This document shows positions 26,867 to 36,919 of a DNA stretch of 64,000 bases, piece by piece; the first letter of the stretch is position 1; each line of letters opens with the position of its first letter. The position numbers were made by a program, and so were the translations under genes. The notes under the pieces are model-generated. The model was not told where the DNA came from. It made no database searches and saw only the letters and a list, made by a program, of their open reading frames with translations. Source of the stretch: Paludibacteraceae bacterium (GTDB lineage: Bacteria; Bacteroidota; Bacteroidia; Bacteroidales; Paludibacteraceae); the NCBI GenBank assembly GCA_016285885.1, contig JAEERP010000010.1:1-64000 (forward strand), read 5' to 3'.

Positions 26867-28660
26867 TTATTTCTTCTTAATAATTCTTATTTCAGGATTC
26901 GCGAATATAGCGTACCCACGCATACTGGAGAAATCCTTCACACCATGTTTGGAACAAGTGACGTTATAGATGATATTACCATACAAACCGACTTCATGAA
27001 TGGAGAGTAACTGCCACTCTCCCTTCCTACCCATGTCATATGCCGACTCATAAGCTTTGCGCTGGCGCTCCTCCGCACGGATCTCCAACAAATCCGCATC
27101 AAAATCCTCGCTCACATACGCATAAAGAGAGAATGAGATAGAATCGGAGACATCAACCGATGATCTGTCGAAACAATAATACATAGTAGCCCAATCATGC
27201 CAGATCTCCGATTTCACCTGATTATCGATACGTAATCCATAGCTACCCCTTAAAGCCTGAGGAGGATTACCAGGCAATTCATCCACCCTTTCGAAGAAAC
27301 GTTGGAACGCCGTATACGCACTCTTCTTATCCGCTTGGAAATATTTCACAGAGACGCATAACACAGCGAACAATGATGACGCTATACAGAATTGTTTCCA
27401 CTTCGGATGTGGATGATAATCCATCTTCTTCTCCGTCAAGCCCGCCACCACAATCAACAATGCGATCGGATAGGTACCAATGGTTCTACTCATCATGGAC
27501 TCGAAAAAAAGATTGAGGCACAACATAGGCACCCATATAACGTAAAATTTTCTGACAGGAGAGTTCAAGAAGAGTGGCGCCAGAAGGACACCCATGAATA
27601 GCAAAAGCCCTAACACACCATTCTCCACTAGTATCTCCAGAAATTGGTTATGCATCTCCCAATGCGATTCGAGCGCCAAAGAGAAACTCCGTTTCACATA
27701 TATCTCCTGCAGTAACTCCTTTGCGGTGCCACTCCCATAACCCCAGAAAGGATGAGGAGAGGTAGTGAACAACTCCCAACCACAACTCCAAATATTAAAA
27801 CGGGGATCTGCATTCTTTAACGAGAAGGATGAATCTGTCAAGGAGAGCAAAATATTATTCACTCTGTCATTCTGATATAACAAAATGAATAAAAGAGCCA
27901 AAAGGATACCTATGCTCAACATCCCTTTCCATCCCTTTAGGAACTTCTTTATCTCTACCATCATCAGGCAAAAGGACAAAAAGAGAAAAGAGAGGAAAGA
28001 GATCCTCGCATCCGAAAGGAAAATAAAAAGGCCAGTAATAGCAAAAAGAGAAAGAAAGAGAATAACCTTATAGCGATTCCAATGAGAGGAGAAAAGATAA
28101 TAGGTTATCAACAGAGCCGTCAATAGATTAAAACCGACATAGGTACGATGTCCGATCATTCCCACCACGCACTGGAAACAATATTGCACATTCATAAAGG
28201 AGTGAGGAACATTGTCAAAATCCTTCACCAACGAGTAACCGAAAACAAGAAGAACAATAAGAGCCGTTCCATACGCTCCTAACGCAAAGGAAGCAAACAT
28301 CCCACGTGTCGAAACGCCGATGAAATCGCGAAAAAGGAATGCCAACGCAAAGAGGAACAAAGGTAACCGGATCTGAAATTGCAAACGGGAAAAATCATGA
28401 AAATCCGAGAGGCAAAAGAAGGAAACGACAGAAGTGCATAACATGAAAGAAAAGACCAAAAGCGACATAACATTAAGTCTTCTCCAATTTATACCCTCCC
28501 TTTGACCTAAAATAGCAGAAAAGAACAAACACAATAGTACCGTGCCGCACGCTACCGGAGCAAAATTCACAAAGGGGACAAAAAAGATGGCAAATACCAA
28601 CAAGTCATTCTTTATCCACTCTAAGATCCCATTCTTACTAAATTTCACCATAAAATCCAT
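26867..28660 (-). CDS. O-antigen-ligase-like membrane protein with C-terminal soluble domain
   Basis: The product has 597 residues (594 from the ATG at 28651, whose ATGGTGA overlaps the stop of the gene before). About twelve membrane segments fill residues 15-450. The large periplasmic loop has Wzy_C-type features: DPRFNIWSCGWELF, FWGYGSGT, and HNQFLEILVENG near 337-348. Such proteins ligate or polymerise lipid-linked glycans in the periplasm. Unusually, a soluble tail of about 145 residues (455-597) follows the last membrane segment. Its pattern of beta strands and the ending GYAIFANPEIRI suggests a jelly-roll sandwich, which is inference. It overlaps the EpsG-like gene by 16 bp. Confidence 0.8.
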   Translation of the reverse strand: MDFMVKFSKNGILEWIKNDLLVFAIFFVPFVNFAPVACGTVLLCLFFSAILGQREGINWRRLNVMSLLVFSFMLCTSVVSFFCLSDFHDFSRLQFQIRLPLFLFALAFLFRDFIGVSTRGMFASFALGAYGTALIVLLVFGYSLVKDFDNVPHSFMNVQYCFQCVVGMIGHRTYVGFNLLTALLITYYLFSSHWNRYKVILFLSLFAITGLFIFLSDARISFLSFLFLSFCLMMVEIKKFLKGWKGMLSIGILLALLFILLYQNDRVNNILLSLTDSSFSLKNADPRFNIWSCGWELFTTSPHPFWGYGSGTAKELLQEIYVKRSFSLALESHWEMHNQFLEILVENGVLGLLLFMGVLLAPLFLNSPVRKFYVIWVPMLCLNLFFESMMSRTIGTYPIALLIVVAGLTEKKMDYHPHPKWKQFCIASSLFAVLCVSVKYFQADKKSAYTAFQRFFERVDELPGNPPQALRGSYGLRIDNQVKSEIWHDWATMYYCFDRSSVDVSDSISFSLYAYVSEDFDADLLEIRAEERQRKAYESAYDMGRKGEWQLLSIHEVGLYGNIIYNVTCSKHGVKDFSSMRGYAIFANPEIRIIKKK

Positions 28661-29730
28661 TTATAAGGCAACAACACTCCACCCCCAAAAATCATGATAT
28701 AACGGAAATAACCTAATAAAACATAAATGGATAAAAAGCCAAATATCAACCATCGGTTTCGATTAACCTGCACATGTCCAACCATATAGGAAACCAATAT
28801 CATATAGGTTATCACAAAATATTCCCTAAAACGCGCAAATATCTCGAATGAAGAAAAGGCAATGATTATGAAAGCATTGACCACAAATAAATTTAGGAAG
28901 ATGTTAAAATAGGGTTCCTTCTCTTCATAATAGTCACGATAAAACAGGACACAAAAGAGAATAGCGAATATCTCCATGAAGTTCAACAGATTAATCGACT
29001 TCTCATCCATGGCATAAAAAGCAAGTCTATTGATGCTAAACCAACTAGCTATCTGCATACAGAGGTTATACAAAGGACGGCCCATCAAATTTAGGAAGAG
29101 CGCCACCGCCATAATGATAAGAATCGTTCGGATACTTAACTTACGATTCAGAAAGAAACAAAGTGGCAATAAGATAACTGCCGAATGATGGAAAGAAATG
29201 GCCAACAAAGTCAACACTATATATTTCCAATTCTCTTGTCTCTTCACATAACGAATAGAGAAGGTGAAAATCGCAATAGCGATAGCCTGTCTGGCCAATG
29301 TGAAATCATGCCAAAAGTAGGCCCTGTACATGTAAAAAAGGATAGCAATAAACACATACGGAGTATACTCCTTCAAAGATGGCAAGAATATGCTAAAAGT
29401 AACTAAAGAGATCGCGAACGTGAAGAAATAAGGTCCCTGCGTAAAATCGAAGGAACGAATCACCGAAGATAAAATAACAAATCCCTCCTCGAATGATTTC
29501 GTCCTATAGAATGGCTCATACATTCCCCTGAAATAGTCTCCAATGCCGACAATACTCGAGTAGAATGACTCATACATCTCGTAATCACCTCCCAGATGAT
29601 CACGGAACGCCGCCATCATAAACATTAGTAAAAGGAATGGCAATACTATCACGATGCGGTTTTTCACATGAACCACATCGGTCGCAGCACATAATAATGC
29701 CAAGAGAATAAGTATTACATAAGGCAACAT
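28645..29730 (-). CDS. EpsG-like polysaccharide polymerase (Wzy type)
   Basis: This 361-residue protein is almost all membrane segments (about ten). The early FRDHLGGDYEMYESFY motif and DFTLARQAIAIAIFTFSIRY are typical of the EpsG family, which is thought to polymerise exopolysaccharide repeat units in the periplasm. It sits 3 bp after the flippase and overlaps the ligase-like gene, so the three are one operon. Confidence 0.8.
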   Translation of the reverse strand: MLPYVILILLALLCAATDVVHVKNRIVIVLPFLLLMFMMAAFRDHLGGDYEMYESFYSSIVGIGDYFRGMYEPFYRTKSFEEGFVILSSVIRSFDFTQGPYFFTFAISLVTFSIFLPSLKEYTPYVFIAILFYMYRAYFWHDFTLARQAIAIAIFTFSIRYVKRQENWKYIVLTLLAISFHHSAVILLPLCFFLNRKLSIRTILIIMAVALFLNLMGRPLYNLCMQIASWFSINRLAFYAMDEKSINLLNFMEIFAILFCVLFYRDYYEEKEPYFNIFLNLFVVNAFIIIAFSSFEIFARFREYFVITYMILVSYMVGHVQVNRNRWLIFGFLSIYVLLGYFRYIMIFGGGVLLPYKWILW

Positions 29731-29733
29731 ATG

Positions 29734-31266
29734 TTATTTCTGACTCTTAAACCTATTTAAAAATAAATTCCACAAGACTTTTCGATCTTCCCCCCCAAAA
29801 ACCAACAAGAAACACAAAAGTATAAAAAATGCAACTATTCCGCATAAAAGCAAATTGAATAACGCATATATTTTATCCGACGAACAAAGAACCGTATCCT
29901 TCAGCAACATCTGGAAAAGATTCAACACCACGCACGAGGCGACAAAAAAGACTACTATTCTTAGAACATCCTTCAATAAGCGCCATTTGCCTTTGATCTG
30001 CAACCTAAAGCTCAATATAACGGCCGATAGTAATTGACCCAATAAATAGAAGAGAGCTATGTTCTCTAAACGACAATAATGCACCAATCCCAAACACAGC
30101 CCAATGGAAAAAACATTTCCGACAGCCACTGTCACGGCATAATCAACCACCTTCTCACGGGCGATCATAGCCTGACCACAGATCATCACAAAGACCAAAA
30201 GGATGATGGATATTCCCAAATAACTAAGGATCGAGGAAAATTGTCCATTAGCCTCAGAGAAGAGGAAAAAGGAGATCTGTTCACCATTCGTCTGCATCAA
30301 TACCGCGATAATAACTGTGAAATAGAGTAACAACCTCATAAAACGCCTCATTTCATCGGAGAAACTATCCTCATCCTTACCGATGAAAAGCTTTGAAAGA
30401 AGCGGCGTCATCACAATGGGCACAATTGAGGAGAAGACCACATGCGGCAAGTTGGTGATCTGTCTGGCATAATCGAAAATAGAGACCGCACCCTCTCCGA
30501 ACCGCGTACAACTGGATTTCTCAACCAAGATGTACAACTGGGTGCAAAAAGTGCTTAAATACATGGGGATAGAAAAGGCGACAAACGGTTTGCACCAACC
30601 GAGCTTTTCCGAAGATATGAGTCGAAAACTACTCACCTTCCTTTTCAACATAAGCGATAGGAACGACACGGATATCATCCCATTCAAAGTGGTGGCCACA
30701 ACCAAGGAAAATATGCCTAACGAATCCGAAAAAAATACGATGAAAAGGATATTTATTATACTCGCAAACAAAGATATGATCTCAGGATAAAAGAACGAAT
30801 CATAGGTGTTCAATAACGCGATTAATATATTCATCTGTTGCTGGAGGATATAATATGGAATCAGCGAAATGACCATCCATGCGAGAAAATCATATTGGGA
30901 AACATTAAATCCTGGCGCCAATAAATGAGTGATTGGGCCCTTTAGAAGGAACATGATAACAGATACGACGACAAATGAAACATTGAACAGGTTCATCAAA
31001 GAATTGACCGATTTCATCGCATATTTTTCACCATTCTTTTCCTTTAGAACAATATACTTTGTTCTAAACGTTTCATTAATCGGGGAATATAAAAAGACTA
31101 TAACGATTCCTACAAAACCGATAGATAGAACCCATGAATCACGTTCAAAAGTAGTTCCGAAATACTTTACGGACAAATACAAAACCACTAACCCCAAAAA
31201 CATTTTCAGAAAACGAGAAAACGCTAACGCAACCGATATCCTTCGAGGTGTGGATAATAAATTCAT
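29734..31266 (-). CDS. Lipid-linked oligosaccharide flippase (MurJ/MviN-type MOP family)
   Basis: The 510-residue protein has about fourteen membrane segments. Features such as MNLLSTPRRISVALAFSRFL at the start, GTTFERDSWVLS and FSIPMYLSTFCTQLYI resemble MurJ-like flippases found in polysaccharide clusters. It should move undecaprenyl-linked units across the inner membrane for the EpsG-like polymerase and ligase that follow. No glycosyltransferases are adjacent, so the glycan donor is made elsewhere. It is AT-richer than neighbours, as polysaccharide genes often are. Confidence 0.8.
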   Translation of the reverse strand: MNLLSTPRRISVALAFSRFLKMFLGLVVLYLSVKYFGTTFERDSWVLSIGFVGIVIVFLYSPINETFRTKYIVLKEKNGEKYAMKSVNSLMNLFNVSFVVVSVIMFLLKGPITHLLAPGFNVSQYDFLAWMVISLIPYYILQQQMNILIALLNTYDSFFYPEIISLFASIINILFIVFFSDSLGIFSLVVATTLNGMISVSFLSLMLKRKVSSFRLISSEKLGWCKPFVAFSIPMYLSTFCTQLYILVEKSSCTRFGEGAVSIFDYARQITNLPHVVFSSIVPIVMTPLLSKLFIGKDEDSFSDEMRRFMRLLLYFTVIIAVLMQTNGEQISFFLFSEANGQFSSILSYLGISIILLVFVMICGQAMIAREKVVDYAVTVAVGNVFSIGLCLGLVHYCRLENIALFYLLGQLLSAVILSFRLQIKGKWRLLKDVLRIVVFFVASCVVLNLFQMLLKDTVLCSSDKIYALFNLLLCGIVAFFILLCFLLVFGGEDRKVLWNLFLNRFKSQK

Positions 31267-31578
31267 ATTTTTACATGTATTCTTTTGTTTTTTTACATAA
31301 TCCGAAATGATTATCTTAATCTACGGTCGACGAGCTCATGTCCATTTTCCCCCGTTCTTCCGCACTCAGATAAATGAGGTATTCCCCACAAATGCATTTA
31401 TCTTTTTGTCTGACATAACTCTATTGAATTATTCAATTCAACGATTACTAAACGCTTGCCCCAAATAAACACTACATAATAGCTTTGTTTACTTGTATAT
31501 TTGTTCTAATGACAAAAATATAACTAAATAACCATATTTCAAAATAGGGAGAGTTAATCAAAAATTAGAAAAACACCC
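31267..31578. other. Intergenic stretch without a gene
   Basis: An AT-rich gap of about 310 bp between the helicase gene (ending at 31579) and the flippase gene, both on the minus strand. TATTTTTG on the minus strand near 31520 fits a -7 box for the flippase operon. I see no hairpin terminator and no coding potential. Confidence 0.4.
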
Positions 31579-34500
31579 TTAAACAAATAATTCATTTAAA
31601 TACCAAATATGTCCATCCGCATGGTATCCCATTTTATTCAATAAGTTTACGTATTCGTCTATTTGTTTATTATGTTTATCACTTTTTTTTCCGAACTTAA
31701 AATCGATCACCGTCATGTGATTTCCTTCACGAATCACCCGATCCGGACGACGAACCTGCAACTCTCCCTGCTCATCACGGAAAAGGATGGAGCACTCATT
31801 GTAAAGCTTCAACCCTGGGCGGAACCATTTCTTCGCCTCCTCCGTGGCCATCGCCTTTCGCATGGATGCCAATATTTTCCTCTTTTGCTCCCCACTTTCG
31901 ATCAACCCTTCGAACTCCATCTTGTTCACCACACTATCAACATCCTCCGCCGTCGCAATGTTGGAGAAGAGATAATGAAGCAACTTGCCTCGTTGGATAT
32001 ATTCGTTATGTTCTTCCCATTCCGAATCTTCATTATCCTCGATGAAATCGTTAGATTTGTTGGACTGACGGAACTTTCCTTTCTGTTGATAGCTGACACA
32101 TTTGAAGTCGAACTTATTCGGAGTACGCTTGAACGGATTTTGTGAAACCGTCTTCTCCGCCTGCGCATCTTTCTCGTCCACGAACGGTTCTCCATCAACG
32201 AATAGGTCGCCCTCCGCATTCCACTGCCCATTGGAATACGAACTCAAAACAGAGGCAAGACGATGGGAGATAAAGGAATCCTCCTTTTCTTCCCCTTTTT
32301 TGGATATCGGTTTGCTTTTACCGAATATGATCATGTTTTTCTCCGCTCGGGTCAAGGCGACATAAAGGACATTCAGGTTGTCCATAAAGGCCTCCACATA
32401 CTCTTCGTTGTATGACTCCACAAAGTGGGACTGCGCCATCTCTTTCTTCATCACGACAGCGGCCAACGGTAACGCATTGTACTGTTCTCCCAAGGTATCG
32501 GTGTTTTCCCAAAGCAAAGGGGCGAACTGTCCACTCTTCGGACCTAACTCCCAATCACAGAACGGAATAAAAACCGTATGGAACTCCAGTCCCTTGGACT
32601 TGTGGATACTCATAATTCGAATGCCACTTGCCTCGCCACTTGGAATAGGCATTATATGAAGGAATTCATCCCAGTATTTCAGGAATAGACGAAGGTCGGA
32701 AGACTTCTTGACCAAAAATTCATTGATTTTATCGAGGAAAAAGCAATAGTAACTCTCCTGATGTTCGATACGATCGAGACGCAGGATCCGATAGATCTCC
32801 TCCACCATTTCATAAAGCGGAAGAAGCACTATTTTTTCGATGGATTCGATGATTTGCTTCTGCTCATTCGTCAGATTGTCCAAACACGGTGGCACATCAA
32901 CTTCCCCCTCGCGACCGATCTTCCCATACGCATGCAGAAGCTGGGTCAAGGCGAGGTTGTTTCTCCGCAATGAGTTCCCCTCACGGATATCACCCTTGAG
33001 AAGCACAATGTAACGCATCGCACTGATGATGCACTGGATAGCTTCCGAGGTCTCTAGCATATATGCCTCTTCGGAGATCAACTCAAAACAGTAACCTTCA
33101 TTACCCTCCTGCTCCTTGAACCATGCGAAATATTCTGCTATCAGCGGAACCTGACTATTTTTTCTGATCAAAATCGTCATCTGCTCAGGCTTGACGCCTC
33201 GCTGTTGCATCGACTTGACCTCCTCCGCAAGGGCATTCAAAGTCTCCTCCTTATATTCTTTCGTATTCTCTCCCTCCAAGAAATGCACTTTCACATAGCC
33301 ACGATCCGCCTTCTCTCCCTTTTTACAATTTTGCTTCACATCATGATAGGCGTCGATCATGCTCTCCAACAACGGATGCTCGATTCCTGAATTACGGTAA
33401 AGCGCCGGAAAATTTTCGAAAACAAAATTGTTGAATTCGACAATCCTTTTCTCACTTCTCCAATTAACGTTCAAAGGAATGACTGTCGGGGAAATATGAG
33501 CCATTTCATCGGATAATTCGCCAAGCAATTGCCACTTCCCATTCCTGAATCTGTAGATGGACTGTTTCTGGTCGCCCACAATCAGACTACTCATGTTCCT
33601 AGAGGCACATTCATTTATAAGTGGCTTGAAATTAAGCCATTGCGTCTCGCTGGTATCCTGAAACTCATCGATCATGATATGATCCAGATAAGTGCCAATC
33701 TTTTCGTAGATGAAAGGAGCATCGTCATCCGCCACCATTCCATTTAACAACGCCTGTGTTTCGGAAAGGATGAACTGGTTTTTCTCCTCGTTGATCTTTT
33801 GCATCAGCAAGTCCATATAATTCAAGAGACCCACTTTGAAAAGATTGCCTATGATCAGATTCGCCGTATTAATTTCCACGAGACACTTTTTACGAATCTC
33901 CTCCGTTCTGACCAACATTTCATGCACATCATCTATAAAGGGGATTAATGCGCTGTTTTTACTATAATTCTTCTTTTCATCGATGAAATCAACGATTCTC
34001 TTTCCTAAATTTCCACCAGTTTTCTTAAATGCATATTCTCCATTTTTAATCTTGACGAAATAACTAGGAATTCCTCCGTTCTTCACACCGTATAGGTAAT
34101 CGTCGACATCAAAACCATGCTCCTCGTTGAATTGAAAGAAACGCTGGGCGGCATCCATAATCATTTTCTCGCACTCATTCCTGTATTGTTCCAATCTGGT
34201 TCGATAGCCATAAAGCCTATCTCCATTGATGGAACCCTTGCCATCCGAAAGGAACTCGAACAAAGGTTTTGATTTCTTCCTGAATTTTTCCGAGAAAAGA
34301 GATGCACCAAATTTAGCGATTTCATCGGAAATATTCCAGCTTCTTTCATTATCTAACTTGTCGGAAAGGAAAAGTTGAACCCATCTAAACAAGTCATTGT
34401 TAGTCGTAATATTTTCTAACAAAGAAGCGGTCGTTTCCGAAAGGACAGGAGCTTCGTCGATTTCAATGTTCAAGTGCGTTCCCAACCCCAATTCCTTCTC

Positions 34501-34893
34501 CAAGTTTCGAAGAACCGTCTGAAAAAAAGAGTCGATCGTCTCGATATGAAAATTGCTATAATTATGCAACATGAGTGACAGGGCGGTTTTCGCCTGGGAA
34601 ACAATAAAGGAACGACTTTTGAATTTTGCATCAAAAGCGCCCAATTCATCGGAAATAACGGTAATGTCTCCCTGGGAATCATCGAGGTTTTTGGCAATGC
34701 CATACAAGGAGGTAACGATACGATTCTTCATCTCGGCGGTCGCCTTGTTCGTGAAGGTAACGGCCAAAATACGCTCAAAGCTGGTAGGGTCTACAATGAC
34801 GTATTTCAGAAACTCCATCGTCAACCGATAAGTCTTACCAGAACCGGCCGACGCTTTGTATATCTTCAGTAAATGTTCGCTTCTCTCTTCCAT
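31579..34893 (-). CDS. AddA/RecB-like UvrD-family helicase-nuclease
   Basis: The 1,104-residue protein begins with a UvrD-type Walker A (ASAGSGKTYRLT, residues 14-25). Further helicase motifs are AVTFTNKATAEMKNRI (Ia), IDEFQDTSETQW (II), VGDQKQSIYRFRNG (III), IMSIHKSKGLEF (V) and LYVALTRAEKNM (VI). The C-terminal nuclease domain shows RRPDRVI and TVIDFKFGKK. This is the AddA layout (helicase plus nuclease), for double-strand-break resection. The AddB-like partner is at 7991-10966. It appears to be transcribed alone. Confidence 0.88.
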   Translation of the reverse strand: MEERSEHLLKIYKASAGSGKTYRLTMEFLKYVIVDPTSFERILAVTFTNKATAEMKNRIVTSLYGIAKNLDDSQGDITVISDELGAFDAKFKSRSFIVSQAKTALSLMLHNYSNFHIETIDSFFQTVLRNLEKELGLGTHLNIEIDEAPVLSETTASLLENITTNNDLFRWVQLFLSDKLDNERSWNISDEIAKFGASLFSEKFRKKSKPLFEFLSDGKGSINGDRLYGYRTRLEQYRNECEKMIMDAAQRFFQFNEEHGFDVDDYLYGVKNGGIPSYFVKIKNGEYAFKKTGGNLGKRIVDFIDEKKNYSKNSALIPFIDDVHEMLVRTEEIRKKCLVEINTANLIIGNLFKVGLLNYMDLLMQKINEEKNQFILSETQALLNGMVADDDAPFIYEKIGTYLDHIMIDEFQDTSETQWLNFKPLINECASRNMSSLIVGDQKQSIYRFRNGKWQLLGELSDEMAHISPTVIPLNVNWRSEKRIVEFNNFVFENFPALYRNSGIEHPLLESMIDAYHDVKQNCKKGEKADRGYVKVHFLEGENTKEYKEETLNALAEEVKSMQQRGVKPEQMTILIRKNSQVPLIAEYFAWFKEQEGNEGYCFELISEEAYMLETSEAIQCIISAMRYIVLLKGDIREGNSLRRNNLALTQLLHAYGKIGREGEVDVPPCLDNLTNEQKQIIESIEKIVLLPLYEMVEEIYRILRLDRIEHQESYYCFFLDKINEFLVKKSSDLRLFLKYWDEFLHIMPIPSGEASGIRIMSIHKSKGLEFHTVFIPFCDWELGPKSGQFAPLLWENTDTLGEQYNALPLAAVVMKKEMAQSHFVESYNEEYVEAFMDNLNVLYVALTRAEKNMIIFGKSKPISKKGEEKEDSFISHRLASVLSSYSNGQWNAEGDLFVDGEPFVDEKDAQAEKTVSQNPFKRTPNKFDFKCVSYQQKGKFRQSNKSNDFIEDNEDSEWEEHNEYIQRGKLLHYLFSNIATAEDVDSVVNKMEFEGLIESGEQKRKILASMRKAMATEEAKKWFRPGLKLYNECSILFRDEQGELQVRRPDRVIREGNHMTVIDFKFGKKSDKHNKQIDEYVNLLNKMGYHADGHIWYLNELFV

Positions 34894-35043
34894 TAGACTA
34901 ACTCATGCATTCTCTTGTTTCCAAATCATCCGCAAATTAACAAAAAAACACCCATCATTAACACATTTAAGGAAAATACTTCACTCGACTAACACCCTAA
35001 TAAGTAAAAAATTGCGTACTTTGCATTCCAAATAGATTGGAGA

Positions 35044-36918
35044 ATGGAATTTCATTACGAAGTAATCGTTATCGGAGCCGGACATGCCGGTTGTGAAGCG
35101 GCGGCAGCGGCGGCTAATCTTGGGTCAAAAACTCTGCTTATCACCATGGATATGCATAAAATCGCTCAAATGAGCTGCAACCCAGCTGTTGGTGGTATAG
35201 CTAAAGGACAGATTGTGAGGGAGATAGATGCGTTAGGAGGACAGATGGGTATCATCACAGACCTCACGGCCATCCAATACAGGTTGCTGAACCAGTCCAA
35301 AGGACCTGCCATGTGGAGCCCACGATCACAGGCCGACCGACAGAAATTCAGCGAGAAATGGAGAAGTGTCCTGGAAAATACCGAAAACTTGAATATCTGG
35401 CAGGACTCCGTTGTCCGTTTCCTTATCGAAAACAATGAAGTGCAGGGTGTCGTCACCAGCATGGGTGCGACATTCAAGGCGAAGTGTGTCGTGCTGACCG
35501 CCGGCACATTCCTCACGGGCCTCATCCACTGCGGAAGAACACAAATCGCCGCAGGAAGAATCTCTGAACCAGCATCTTATGGATTGACGGAACAACTCAA
35601 GGAATTGGGCATCCGAACAGATAGGATGAAAACTGGTACGCCCGTGCGCATCGATGGTAGGACGATCGACTTCTCTGTCATGACGGTTCAAGGCGGAGAG
35701 GATGATTTCCATAAGTTCTCTTACCTGGACTTCAAGCCAAGACCGCTCAAACAGAGGGATTGCTTCATCACCCATACCAACGAAAGGACGCATGAGATTC
35801 TCCGCGCGGGTCTGCCGGATTCTCCCCTTTACAACGGACAAATCAAGAGTATCGGCCCTCGTTATTGCCCAAGCATAGAGACGAAAATCGTCACATTCGC
35901 GGACAAGACACAGCACCAGCTCTTCCTTGAACCAGAAGGCGAAACCACACAAGAATATTACCTTAACGGATTTTCATCATCGTTACCGCTTGATATTCAG
36001 TTAAATGCGTTGAAAACCATCCGTGGTTTGGAGAACGCTGTCGTCTATCGTCCTGGCTATGCCATCGAATATGATTTCTTCGATCCGACGCAATTGCACC
36101 ATAACCTGGAGTCGAAGGTGATCAAAAATCTGTTCTTTGCCGGACAGGTGAACGGTACCACAGGATATGAGGAGGCTGCCGGACAGGGTATCATCGCCGG
36201 TATCAACGCCCATATCAATTGCCACGGCGGCAAACCATTCACATTGAGCAGAAACGAAGCCTACATCGGTGTGCTCATCGACGATTTGGTGACCAAAGGG
36301 GTAGACGAGCCATACAGAATGTTCACGTCACGCGCTGAATACAGAATTCTCCTAAGGCAAGACGACGCCGACGCACGCTTGACGCCTAAGGCATACGAGC
36401 TCGGTTTGGCCAAGAAAGAACGCTATGATCTCTACGTGGAGAAAAAGAAGGAGGTGGAAAGAATTGTCGATTTCATCGAGAATTTCTCCATCAGAGCCAA
36501 CCTCATCAACGACTTCTTAGAGAAGAACGGAACATCCGCTCTGAAGAACGGATGCAAGCTGGTGGACTTGGTGAACCGTCCTCAGCTGACCATCAAACAG
36601 CTATCCGAAGGCATCGCACCTCTGAAGGCGGCGCTCGATAAGATACCTAACCGGAAAGAGGAGATCACGGAAGCGGCTGAAATTCAGATAAAATACAAAG
36701 GGTACATCGATCGGGAAACAATGATTGCCGACAAGCTTAAACGCTTGGAAAACATACAGATAAAAGGTAGATTCGACTACTCTACCCTGCAATCATTATC
36801 GACGGAGGCGCGCCAAAAACTAACACGCATCGACCCGGAAACCATCGGTCAGGCCAGCCGTATCCCAGGCATTTCGCCAAGCGACATCAACATTCTCTTA
36901 ATCCTAATGGGCAGATAG
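35044..36918 (+). CDS. mnmG: tRNA uridine-5-carboxymethylaminomethyl enzyme MnmG (GidA)
   Basis: The 624-residue FAD protein works with MnmE to make cmnm5U34 in tRNAs. FAD binding is by VIGAGHAGCEAAAAAANLG at the N-terminus. Other family marks are CNPAVGGIAKGQIVREIDALG, GTPVRIDGRTIDFS, the VNGTTGYEEAAGQG motif, and the C-terminal helical domain ending RIPGISPSDINILLI. Length matches the family. It is followed 1 bp later by uvrC. TACTTTG at about 35020 resembles a -7 box but is one base short of the consensus. Confidence 0.97.
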   Translation: MEFHYEVIVIGAGHAGCEAAAAAANLGSKTLLITMDMHKIAQMSCNPAVGGIAKGQIVREIDALGGQMGIITDLTAIQYRLLNQSKGPAMWSPRSQADRQKFSEKWRSVLENTENLNIWQDSVVRFLIENNEVQGVVTSMGATFKAKCVVLTAGTFLTGLIHCGRTQIAAGRISEPASYGLTEQLKELGIRTDRMKTGTPVRIDGRTIDFSVMTVQGGEDDFHKFSYLDFKPRPLKQRDCFITHTNERTHEILRAGLPDSPLYNGQIKSIGPRYCPSIETKIVTFADKTQHQLFLEPEGETTQEYYLNGFSSSLPLDIQLNALKTIRGLENAVVYRPGYAIEYDFFDPTQLHHNLESKVIKNLFFAGQVNGTTGYEEAAGQGIIAGINAHINCHGGKPFTLSRNEAYIGVLIDDLVTKGVDEPYRMFTSRAEYRILLRQDDADARLTPKAYELGLAKKERYDLYVEKKKEVERIVDFIENFSIRANLINDFLEKNGTSALKNGCKLVDLVNRPQLTIKQLSEGIAPLKAALDKIPNRKEEITEAAEIQIKYKGYIDRETMIADKLKRLENIQIKGRFDYSTLQSLSTEARQKLTRIDPETIGQASRIPGISPSDINILLILMGR

Positions 36919-36919
36919 T

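Noticed and set aside
26763-26969. 68-codon plus-strand ORF between ftsY and the ligase gene
   Set aside because: Its second half is antisense to the ligase-like gene and no promoter or family feature supports it.
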